5,000 nt of DNA from Actinomycetota bacterium. Lineage in GTDB: Bacteria; Actinomycetota; Actinomycetes; S36-B12. The stretch is from assembly GCA_010029945.1 (NCBI GenBank), contig RGQW01000125.1, positions 1-5,000 on the forward strand, given 5' to 3'. The position numbers were made by a program, and so were the translations under genes. The notes under the pieces are model-generated. The model saw only the letters and a program-made list of their open reading frames with translations, did no database searches and was not told the origin of the DNA. Shown piece after piece: positions 1 to 5,000 of this stretch; position 1 is the stretch's first letter; the number at the start of each line of letters is the position of its first letter.

Positions 1-1096
1 ACTGGACATCCGACGACGCCTGCAGCAACGAGTGCATCCGACGAGCGGCGCGCAGCCCGGGCCGAAGGACGCCTCCGAGTCCGTCGGAGGTCAACGGGAA
101 TACCTCGGTGGTGAGCCAGAACGCTGCCGCGGCGGCCCCAGCCCGTGAGCACTCCAACGAGATCTCCCCAAGGTGAAGTTCATCGCTGGAGAAGTAGGTG
201 TACGGGGACTCGTGCGCATAGTGGGTGCCGACACCGGGATCAGCAAACAGAACCGCACCGCAGCCGTACGGTTGAAGCCCGTGCTTGTGTGGATCGACGA
301 CCACCGAATCAGCTCGTGCGATTGCAGAGAAATGGCGAGAGGCGACACCATCGTTCGAGTCGTCGGCAACCAACGCGAAGAAGCCGCCGTAGGCACCGTC
401 GACGTGCACCCGAGCGCCGGCGGCTCGGGCCACGGGGATGATGTCGTCGAGGGGATCGATCGCGCCGATCCCCGTCGTTCCCAGGGTGACAACGACGGTG
501 CCGACGTCATGGGTCTCCAGCACTCGGGCAAGGTCATCCACCGCCATACGTCCGGCATCGTCGACGTCTACGTCGATCACCTCAACACCGAGGACGTTGC
601 CCATGCGCGCGTGCGTGTAGTGAGCATCGCGACTGACGGCGATGACGGAGCCGGGCTTTTCCTCTCTACCCACCCACAGAGCTTCGAGATTCGCGATGGT
701 GCCACTGGAGGTGAGGTGTCCGAGGTGTTGATTCATCCCGAACATGGCGGCCAGGCGCTCCACACACTCTTTCTCCATCGCAGCCGTGGATGGCCCTCCG
801 TCCAGTGCGTGGTTGTTCGGATTGATCAACATCGCGGCTAGATATCCGACCACCGCCACCGGGTGCGGGGGCTTCAACATCTGCCCGGCGTAGTGCGGGT
901 GGAAGAACGGGTACTGCTCATCGGTGAGGCGAACCAAGAATTGATCGAGCGTCTTGCGCCACGCCTCGGCGTCGACAGCACTCACCGGCGCGGACTCAAC
1001 CCCGCCGTAGGACTCTTGCCAACGTTCGATCGCTTCGACAACCAGCGGGAGAGTCCGGCTCAGATCGACGCCCAAATCCGGGGAGTCCGTCGCCAT
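1..1096 (-). CDS. PLP-dependent group II decarboxylase (partial, C-terminus beyond left edge)
   Basis: I translated the minus strand from the ATG at 1096-1094 and found 365 codons without a stop to the left edge. The fold type I PLP decarboxylase pattern is complete. It shows HPHYAGQMLKPPHP (66-79) and NPNNHALDGGPS (92-103) in the substrate region. SSGTIANLEAL (130-140) is the phosphate-binding loop. DAHYTH (157-162) carries the likely ring-stacking His. HVDGAYGG (231-238) has Asp233 for the pyridine nitrogen. DPHKHGLQPYGCG (268-280) has Lys271 as the expected Schiff-base lysine. Such enzymes are cytosolic and decarboxylate an amino acid to its amine. The family is usually about 450-500 residues, so roughly the last quarter is missing. 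The substrate (aromatic amino acid, Glu, Asp or diaminobutyrate) cannot be assigned. An AGGGTG lies 6 nt before the ATG; an in-frame GTG at 1105-1103 is an alternative start. The gene diverges from the carotenoid operon and no functional link is visible. Confidence 0.93.
   Translation of the reverse strand, partial: MATDSPDLGVDLSRTLPLVVEAIERWQESYGGVESAPVSAVDAEAWRKTLDQFLVRLTDEQYPFFHPHYAGQMLKPPHPVAVVGYLAAMLINPNNHALDGGPSTAAMEKECVERLAAMFGMNQHLGHLTSSGTIANLEALWVGREEKPGSVIAVSRDAHYTHARMGNVLGVEVIDVDVDDAGRMAVDDLARVLETHDVGTVVVTLGTTGIGAIDPLDDIIPVARAAGARVHVDGAYGGFFALVADDSNDGVASRHFSAIARADSVVVDPHKHGLQPYGCGAVLFADPGVGTHYAHESPYTYFSSDELHLGEISLECSRAGAAAAAFWLTTEVFPLTSDGLGGVLRPGLRAARRMHSLLQASSDVQ
1080..1085 (+). 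promoter_or_regulatory. Candidate ribosome binding site for the ATG start of cruF
   Basis: GGGGAG lies 9 nt upstream of the ATG at 1095 and is a fair Shine-Dalgarno match. It favours the longer cruF start. It also sits inside the divergent decarboxylase coding region, so using it would require the cruF transcript to start within that gene. Confidence 0.35.
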
Positions 1097-1922
1097 GGCG
1101 CTCACCCTATGCTTGCGAAGCGTGAGCCAGCGCGTCTATACCGGCCCGCGGTCGCAGCCCGGTCGGGGCGGAAACCGGTGGTTTCGACTCATCCCCTGGG
1201 TCTTCGTCGCTCTCACGATCGGCCTGCAGATCGCGTGGGTTCTGGTCCCCGACTCGGCACGGGTCGCTGTGACCGCAGCGTCGGTGACGGCCTTCTTCCT
1301 TGCCTCCGTCACGCACGCCTTCGTAAATCGTGGGCTCGCATGGACCCTCGGTTTTTTCGTCATCACTCTCGCGTTCGGGTGGCTGATCGAGGTGCTGGGA
1401 ACAACGACGCAATTTCCGTTCGGTGAGTACGAGTACACGAGCGCTCTCGGGGTTTCCGTGCTCTCCGTGCCGATCCTCATTCCCATGGCGTGGTCGATGG
1501 TGGCGTATCCCATGCTTCTCGCAGTTCAGCGCCTGTCGACGACGAGCCTGGGTGTCGCCATCATCGGCGGCTGGCTGCTGATGTCGTGGGATCTGTTCCT
1601 GGACCCGCAGATGGTGGGCGAGGGCTACTGGACGTGGACAACGGTCGGTTGGCAACTGCCGGGAATCCCCGGCATTCCGCTGCAGAACTTCCTGGGGTGG
1701 TGGCTGGCCGGCATGCTGCTGATGTTCCTGCTCGACAGACTTCCCCGAAAGACCGCGAACGACTCGGCACCGAACACACTGCTGCTGTGGACGTACGCAT
1801 CCAACGTTCTGGGAGCCGCTGTCTTCTTCGACCGCCCCGCGGTCGCGATCTGGGGAGGAGTCGCGATGGGAATCGTGATCATTCCGTGGGCGTGGCGTTT
1901 GTGGAGCCAACCCGAATGGTGA
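1095..1922 (+). CDS. cruF: CruF-family carotenoid 1',2'-hydratase (carotenoid biosynthesis protein)
   Basis: This is a 275-residue polytopic membrane protein of the Caroten_synth (formerly DUF422) family. Family members characterised in cyanobacteria, Deinococcus and haloarchaea add water to the terminal 1',2' (C50: 1,2) double bond of acyclic psi end groups, giving a tertiary hydroxyl. Seven to eight hydrophobic segments are visible, near residues 32-51, 57-75, 81-102, 121-143, 152-168, 198-214, 226-244 and 249-269. Conserved polar and aromatic motifs are EVLGTTTQFPFGEYEYTS (99-116), SWDLFLDP (164-171) and IPLQNFLGWW (194-203). These acidic residues are typical of the family and probably line the active site. 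The first about 30 residues are hydrophilic. The start is uncertain: ATG 1095 has GGGGAG upstream, but GTG 1122 follows a TATGCT hexamer and would avoid overlap with the divergent gene (266 residues). It is the first gene of a three-gene operon, and its TGA lies inside the start of the glycosyltransferase gene. Confidence 0.9.
   Translation: MALTLCLRSVSQRVYTGPRSQPGRGGNRWFRLIPWVFVALTIGLQIAWVLVPDSARVAVTAASVTAFFLASVTHAFVNRGLAWTLGFFVITLAFGWLIEVLGTTTQFPFGEYEYTSALGVSVLSVPILIPMAWSMVAYPMLLAVQRLSTTSLGVAIIGGWLLMSWDLFLDPQMVGEGYWTWTTVGWQLPGIPGIPLQNFLGWWLAGMLLMFLLDRLPRKTANDSAPNTLLLWTYASNVLGAAVFFDRPAVAIWGGVAMGIVIIPWAWRLWSQPEW
1104..1109 (-). promoter_or_regulatory. Possible -10 hexamer for the decarboxylase gene
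   Basis: Read on the minus strand this is TAGGGT, which fits the actinobacterial TANNNT -10 consensus. It ends 7 nt before the decarboxylase ATG at 1096, the spacing expected if transcription starts on the A of the start codon (leaderless mRNA). No convincing -35 is seen 16-18 nt further upstream. The same bases include an AGGGTG that could act as a ribosome binding site, so the two readings compete. Confidence 0.35.
1108..1113 (+). promoter_or_regulatory. Possible -10 hexamer for a leaderless cruF transcript
   Basis: TATGCT matches TANNNT and ends 8 nt before an in-frame GTG at 1122. If used, cruF would start at 1122 and be translated from a leaderless or nearly leaderless mRNA. The hexamer overlaps the opposing decarboxylase hexamer by two bases, which would make the two promoters mutually exclusive. 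No clear -35 box was found. This is a pattern match only. Confidence 0.3.
1903..1906 (+). promoter_or_regulatory. Ribosome binding site deciding the glycosyltransferase start
   Basis: GGAG at the 3' end of cruF lies 9 nt before the ATG at 1916 and 12 nt before the next in-frame codon, GTG 1919. The spacing favours ATG 1916, giving a 7-nt overlap with cruF. The GTG would give the commoner 4-nt GTGA overlap. Confidence 0.55.
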
Positions 1923-3040
1923 AGCGCCTTCTCCCGGTATTGGCGGTGGGTGCCGTCGCGCTCACCGCCCACGCCGCGTGGAACAGGCGAATCCTTCGGC
2001 GCCCGACACCGGTCGATGCGGACATCACCGAGTCGATCGCGGTGCATATCCCCGCCCGGAATGAAGCCGACGCTCTCGGCGACGCCCTGGCGAGCGTTCA
2101 GCGGCAACGGGGTGTCCCCCAGGCGACCATCCACGTTCTCGACGACGGCTCATCTGACGGTACGGCCGAGATAGCCGAGCGCGCAGCCGCCGACGATCCG
2201 CGAGTGCGCGTCACGTGCGCACCCGATGAGGCACCACCACCAGGATGGCTGGGCAAGAACTTCGCGTGCGCGCGGCTAGCCGAATCGACACCCGATGCGT
2301 CGGTGCTGGTGTTCATGGATGCCGATGTGGTTCTCCAACCCGACGCGATCAACGCATTGGTGCACCAGCTTCGGGCCGAGAGCGCCGACCTGATTGCTCC
2401 GTATCCGCGGCAGGACGCGGTCACCTGGCTTGAGAGGCTCGTGCAACCGCTCCTGGCCTGGTCGTGGATGACGACCGTTCCCCTCGGCGTTGCACACAGT
2501 CGGCAGTGGGCGTCGATGTCTGTCGCCAACGGTCAACTCCTCGTCTTCGACGCCCACGCGTACCGACAATCGGGTGGCCACGCTGCGGTGCGTGATGACG
2601 TCATCGAAGACGTCGCCTTGATGCGGGTTGTCCGGCGGGCCGGTCACCGCGCACTAACCGTCGACGGCTCGCATATTGCGTCGTGTCGGATGTACTGCTG
2701 CGCAACGGATCTGATCGATGGGTACACCAAGTCGGCCTGGGCGGCCTTCTCCGGAATCGCCGGCTCGATCGCGGTGAACGGACTGCTGCTGGGCATCTAC
2801 GTCGTCCCGGTGATTGCCGCGGTCGTCGGTCGAGGATCCACGCGCGCCTGGGGTGTTGCCGGGTACGTCGCCGGCGTGGGTGGCCGCGTCGTCGTTGCGC
2901 AAGGTACTGGGGAGCGCACATTCCCCGACGCGCTCGCTCACCCGGCCTCCATCCTCGCCTTCACGGCGATCAATGGTGTGTCGTGGTGGCGCCACCTTCG
3001 TGGCACAACGCAGTGGAAGGGCCGGAGGTTGTCCGGATGA
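1916..3040 (+). CDS. CruG-like family 2 glycosyltransferase (probable carotenoid glycosyltransferase)
   Basis: This is a 374-residue GT-A fold, family 2 glycosyltransferase. The nucleotide-sugar domain shows HIPARNEA (44-51), VLDDGSSDGT (74-83), PPGWLGKNFACA (108-119), the metal-binding DxD within FMDADVV (133-139), and GQLLVF (206-211). Next come acidic residues Glu231 and Asp232 in DDVIEDVAL, a likely catalytic-base region. One hydrophobic segment at residues 4-20 and three near the C-terminus (about 284-304, 311-328, 343-357) anchor it to the membrane, where the carotenoid is. The C-terminal TWKGR-like ending (QWKGRR, 366-371) and the hydrophobic tail resemble CruG and CrtQ-type carotenoid glycosyltransferases. 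Its position directly behind cruF suggests it glycosylates the end group that CruF hydrates, as CruF and CruG do together in myxoxanthophyll synthesis. The sugar donor and exact hydroxyl cannot be read from sequence. It is translationally coupled to cruF upstream and to the desaturase downstream (ATGA). Confidence 0.9.
   Translation: MVKRLLPVLAVGAVALTAHAAWNRRILRRPTPVDADITESIAVHIPARNEADALGDALASVQRQRGVPQATIHVLDDGSSDGTAEIAERAAADDPRVRVTCAPDEAPPPGWLGKNFACARLAESTPDASVLVFMDADVVLQPDAINALVHQLRAESADLIAPYPRQDAVTWLERLVQPLLAWSWMTTVPLGVAHSRQWASMSVANGQLLVFDAHAYRQSGGHAAVRDDVIEDVALMRVVRRAGHRALTVDGSHIASCRMYCCATDLIDGYTKSAWAAFSGIAGSIAVNGLLLGIYVVPVIAAVVGRGSTRAWGVAGYVAGVGGRVVVAQGTGERTFPDALAHPASILAFTAINGVSWWRHLRGTTQWKGRRLSG
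3024..3028 (+). promoter_or_regulatory. Ribosome binding site of the desaturase gene
   Basis: GGAGG at the end of the glycosyltransferase coding region lies 8 nt before the ATG at 3037. It is the strongest Shine-Dalgarno sequence in the window and fixes the desaturase start, even though the same frame stays open upstream to 2683. Confidence 0.75.
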
Positions 3041-4518
3041 GTCGCGTCATCGTCATCGGCGCCGGCGCCGGCGGTCTCGCGACGGCGGCACGACTGGCCG
3101 TCAAGGGTCACACCGTTCAGCTGTTCGAGGCCTCGCCCCACGTCGGCGGAAAGTTGGCCACCTATCGACGCGACGGCTTCGCGTTCGACACCGGACCGAG
3201 TCTGTTCACTCTGCCCGCGGTCTACCGCGATCTATTCATGAAGACCGGCCGACCATTAGAAGAGGAAGTCGATCTCCAGGAAGTGGAGCCGGCTTTCGGC
3301 TACCACTTCGCGGACGGAACCACCGCCACCGTTCCCGGTGTTGATCCCGCGCGATGCGCCATCGCGCTTCACGACGCGTTCGGTGGAGACACCGGGACTC
3401 AGTGGCGCGCACTCATGGATCGCGCTGGCCAGATGTGGCGACTTACCCGCGGGCCGTTCCTGCAATCACCGCTCGCCGGGTGGCGCACGCTGCTACCGCT
3501 GGCGAAACCCGCGGACGTGCGAACGATCGCCCCTTGGTCCACGTTGCGCGGACTGGGACGCTCGATGCTGTCCGACCCGCGCGCCGTGATGCTGCTGGAC
3601 CGGTACGCCACCTACACCGGATCCGATCCACGCAAGGCGCCGGCTGTCCTGGCGACGGTCCCCTACGTCGAGCAGGAGTTCGGCGTCTGGCATCTCGGAG
3701 GCGGTTTGGGCACGCTCGCCGACGCTCTCCACCGGCGATGCATCGAACGCGGGGTCGATGTTCGAACCAGCGTCGACGTCACCGAGGTCACGACCAATCA
3801 GGCCGGTGTCACCGGCGTCGTCGCGGACGGTGCGCATCACGAGTGCGACGTGGTGGTCTCGGGCATCGATGCCGGGGTTCTGTACTCCGACCTGCTTCAC
3901 GACGAGCGTGCAATCAAGGCAGCCCGCTCTATCGACCGATCCGATCCGAGCCTGGCGGGCTTCGTCCTGCTGCTCGCACTTCGCGGCAGAACGCCCGGGC
4001 TGCAACATCACAACGTGTGGTTTCCCGAGGACTACGACGCGGAATTCGATGCGATCTTCGGCCGCGCGCCACGACCGGTCGAGGACCCCGCGATTTACGT
4101 GTGCTCTCCCGACGACCCCGAGATGCGACCGGACTCCGATCACGAATCGTGGTTCGTGCTGATCAACGCTCCCCGCCACGACCCGGCCGGGGGTGTGGAT
4201 TGGACCAGCCCAGGACTCGCCGAGGGGTACGCCCAACGAATCCTCGACCTGTTGGCCCAGCGCGGCGTCGACGTTCGCGACCGGGTCCTGTGGCACGAAT
4301 GGCGAAGCCCCGCGGATCTCGAGCGCACAGCGAGGGCTCCGGGCGGATCGATTTACGGAACAGCAAGCAACGGCCCGCGCGCCGCGTTCGCCCGACCAAC
4401 GAACGCCTCACCTATCCCCGGCCTTTTCCTCGTCGGCGGGAGCTCGCACCCCGGCGGCGGGCTTCCGCTGGTGGGCATGGGTGCGGAGATAACAGCGTCT
4501 CTTGTCGGACGGGGCTAG
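3037..4518 (+). CDS. CrtI/CrtD-family carotenoid desaturase (phytoene desaturase family)
   Basis: This is a 493-residue FAD-dependent carotenoid oxidoreductase, a normal length for the family. The N-terminal Rossmann motif VIGAGAGGL (6-14) is followed by Glu31, which should bind the FAD ribose, then GGKLATYRRDGFAFDTGPSL (37-56). Also visible are RYATYTGSDPRKAPA (189-203) and GVWHLGGGLGTLADAL (216-231). The C-terminal flavin signature is GLFLVGGSSHPGGGLPLVG (462-480). Such enzymes act at the membrane and abstract hydrogens from C40 polyenes. The family covers phytoene desaturase (CrtI), the 3',4'-desaturase CrtD and relatives. I favour CrtD-like because of the cruF/glycosyltransferase context and because the HPGGGLPLV ending differs from the HPGAGIPGV-like ending of classical CrtI. 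That is inference, and a plain phytoene desaturase remains possible. The ATG overlaps the upstream TGA (ATGA) and has GGAGG upstream. The last gene of the operon ends in TAG, 44 nt before the isoprenyl synthase. Confidence 0.92.
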   Translation: MSRVIVIGAGAGGLATAARLAVKGHTVQLFEASPHVGGKLATYRRDGFAFDTGPSLFTLPAVYRDLFMKTGRPLEEEVDLQEVEPAFGYHFADGTTATVPGVDPARCAIALHDAFGGDTGTQWRALMDRAGQMWRLTRGPFLQSPLAGWRTLLPLAKPADVRTIAPWSTLRGLGRSMLSDPRAVMLLDRYATYTGSDPRKAPAVLATVPYVEQEFGVWHLGGGLGTLADALHRRCIERGVDVRTSVDVTEVTTNQAGVTGVVADGAHHECDVVVSGIDAGVLYSDLLHDERAIKAARSIDRSDPSLAGFVLLLALRGRTPGLQHHNVWFPEDYDAEFDAIFGRAPRPVEDPAIYVCSPDDPEMRPDSDHESWFVLINAPRHDPAGGVDWTSPGLAEGYAQRILDLLAQRGVDVRDRVLWHEWRSPADLERTARAPGGSIYGTASNGPRAAFARPTNASPIPGLFLVGGSSHPGGGLPLVGMGAEITASLVGRG

Positions 4519-4552
4519 CGAGAGCCGCACCCTGATTCGCGTGCGCTCGCTA
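4516..4552 (+). repeat. Inverted repeat / possible hairpin between desaturase and isoprenyl synthase
   Basis: TAGCGAG (4516-4522, including the desaturase stop) is exactly complementary to CTCGCTA (4546-4552). An alternative nested hairpin pairs GAGC (4522-4525) with GCTC (4545-4548) and GCAC (4527-4530) with GTGC (4541-4544), with one bulged C and a 10-nt loop. No T-run follows, so it is not a canonical rho-independent terminator. The right arm runs into the putative -10 box at 4551. It could be an operator or mRNA end structure, or chance in a GC-rich gap. Confidence 0.3.
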
Positions 4553-4556
4553 CGCT
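4551..4556 (+). promoter_or_regulatory. Putative -10 hexamer of the isoprenyl synthase (leaderless type)
   Basis: TACGCT matches the TANNNT consensus and ends 6 nt before the GTG start at 4563, the spacing at which transcription would begin at the start codon itself. No Shine-Dalgarno sequence precedes this GTG, which supports a leaderless transcript. No good -35 was identified. It implies that the isoprenyl synthase can be transcribed separately from the cruF operon. Confidence 0.5.
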
Positions 4557-4562
4557 GGCGCG

Positions 4563-5000
4563 GTGCCTAATGACACGTCTGATCTCACGTCTGAACTGAT
4601 CCGGGCGCCGCTGGACGCAGCGGACCTTCGACCACGCATTCAGGCAACGATCGACGACGTTCTCGCCCGACAGGGCACGCTGCTGGCGAACGTCAGCCCG
4701 GATATGGAACCACTCGTCTCCGCATTACGGGATCTGCTTGCCGGCGGTAAGCGACTGCGTCCGGCGTTTGCGTACTGGGGCTGGCGGGGCGCCACGACCG
4801 ACGTCACTTTGGGATCTGCCGAGGAGACGGCCGTCGTTCACGCCGTCACGGGCTTGGAATTCCTGCAGGCGTGCGCCCTCATTCACGACGATGTGATGGA
4901 TGGGTCGGATACCCGGAGAGGCCTGCCGGCGGCTCACCGACGTTTCGCCGGAGTCCACCGCAACGAGCAATGGTTGGGCTCACCCGAGTCCTTCGGAGTG
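4563..5000 (+). CDS. Polyprenyl diphosphate synthase, probably geranylgeranyl diphosphate synthase (partial, runs off right edge)
   Basis: The first 146 residues of a trans-isoprenyl diphosphate synthase are present. GGKRLRP (61-67) binds the isopentenyl diphosphate. LIHDDVMDGSDTRRG (106-120) contains the first aspartate-rich motif, DDVMD (109-113), which chelates Mg2+ and the allylic diphosphate, followed by the usual RRG. The enzyme condenses IPP units with an allylic primer in the cytosol. The residues four and five places before DDxxD are Ala105 and Cys104, not the bulky aromatics of short-chain farnesyl synthases, so a C20 or longer product is likely. Beside carotenoid genes, GGPP for phytoene synthesis is the natural role (CrtE/IdsA type). 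The full family length is about 330-370 residues, so the second Asp-rich motif lies outside. The GTG start follows a TACGCT hexamer and lacks a ribosome binding site. MPNDTSDL is a short polar N-terminal tail. Confidence 0.92.
   Translation, partial: MPNDTSDLTSELIRAPLDAADLRPRIQATIDDVLARQGTLLANVSPDMEPLVSALRDLLAGGKRLRPAFAYWGWRGATTDVTLGSAEETAVVHAVTGLEFLQACALIHDDVMDGSDTRRGLPAAHRRFAGVHRNEQWLGSPESFGV

Noticed and set aside
173..841. 222-codon plus-strand open frame opposite the decarboxylase
   Set aside because: It is antisense to a gene with a complete set of PLP-decarboxylase motifs, its translation shows no family pattern, and such antisense frames are common in high-GC coding DNA.
1107..1910. 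267-codon minus-strand open frame opposite cruF
   Set aside because: Its composition is rich in Arg, Pro, Asp and Gln, typical of an antisense shadow; cruF on the other strand has clear membrane segments and family motifs.
1490..1915. Upstream in-frame extension of the glycosyltransferase frame
   Set aside because: It overlaps conserved cruF sequence and is Arg/Pro-rich. The hydrophobic N-terminus of the enzyme begins at ATG 1916, which has GGAG upstream.
2683..3036. Upstream in-frame extension of the desaturase frame
   Set aside because: It overlaps the conserved C-terminal part of the glycosyltransferase. The Rossmann motif starts right after ATG 3037, which has GGAGG at the correct distance.
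3058..3077. Short GGCGCC-type tandem repeat
   Set aside because: It encodes the Gly/Ala-rich FAD-binding loop GAGAGG, so protein sequence plus GC codon bias explains it.
3256..3258. Rare TTA leucine codons in the desaturase (3256) and isoprenyl synthase (4725)
   Set aside because: In Streptomyces TTA can mark bldA control, but two scattered codons in a probable non-Streptomyces actinobacterium are not evidence of such regulation.
3493..4296. 267-codon minus-strand open frame opposite the desaturase
   Set aside because: It has no recognisable motif and is fully contained in the desaturase gene; best explained by codon bias.
3354..4535. 393-codon plus-strand open frame inside the desaturase in another frame
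   Set aside because: Extremely Arg-rich translation with no recognisable domain; the overlapping frame encodes the desaturase with motifs at both ends.

Overview
The window looks like a high-GC actinobacterium, probably a member of the Mycobacteriales such as Rhodococcus, Gordonia or Mycobacterium. The basis is strong G/C bias at third codon positions, start/stop overlaps between genes, a GTG start placed directly behind a TANNNT hexamer (a leaderless-type start), and the carotenoid genes themselves. The genus cannot be fixed from the sequence alone.

Layout. Positions 1-1096 (minus strand) hold the first 365 codons of a PLP-dependent group II decarboxylase whose C-terminus lies beyond the left edge. 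Its start codon and the first possible start codon of the next gene share the palindrome CCATGG, so the two genes diverge with essentially no spacer. Positions 1095-3040 and 3037-4518 (plus strand) form a tightly overlapping three-gene operon: a CruF-family carotenoid 1',2'-hydratase, a CruG-like family 2 glycosyltransferase, and a CrtI/CrtD-family carotenoid desaturase. The overlaps are 7 nt (ATGGTGA) and 4 nt (ATGA). After a 44-nt gap, a polyprenyl diphosphate synthase (probably geranylgeranyl diphosphate synthase) begins at a GTG at 4563 and runs off the right edge.

How the genes work together (inference from families). The isoprenyl synthase would supply the C20 precursor of the carotenoid skeleton. 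CruF adds water across the terminal 1',2' double bond of a psi end group. The desaturase would either build the polyene or introduce the 3',4' double bond. The glycosyltransferase would put a sugar on the resulting hydroxyl. Together these steps point to a hydroxylated, glycosylated psi-end carotenoid, of the type of mycobacterial phleixanthophyll or cyanobacterial myxoxanthophyll. Phytoene synthase, a cyclase and a ketolase are not in the window. Nothing in the sequence links the decarboxylase to carotenoids beyond its divergent position.

No tRNA, rRNA, CRISPR array, insertion sequence or canonical rho-independent terminator was seen. There is no gene-free stretch over 300 bases; the longest gap is 44 nt.
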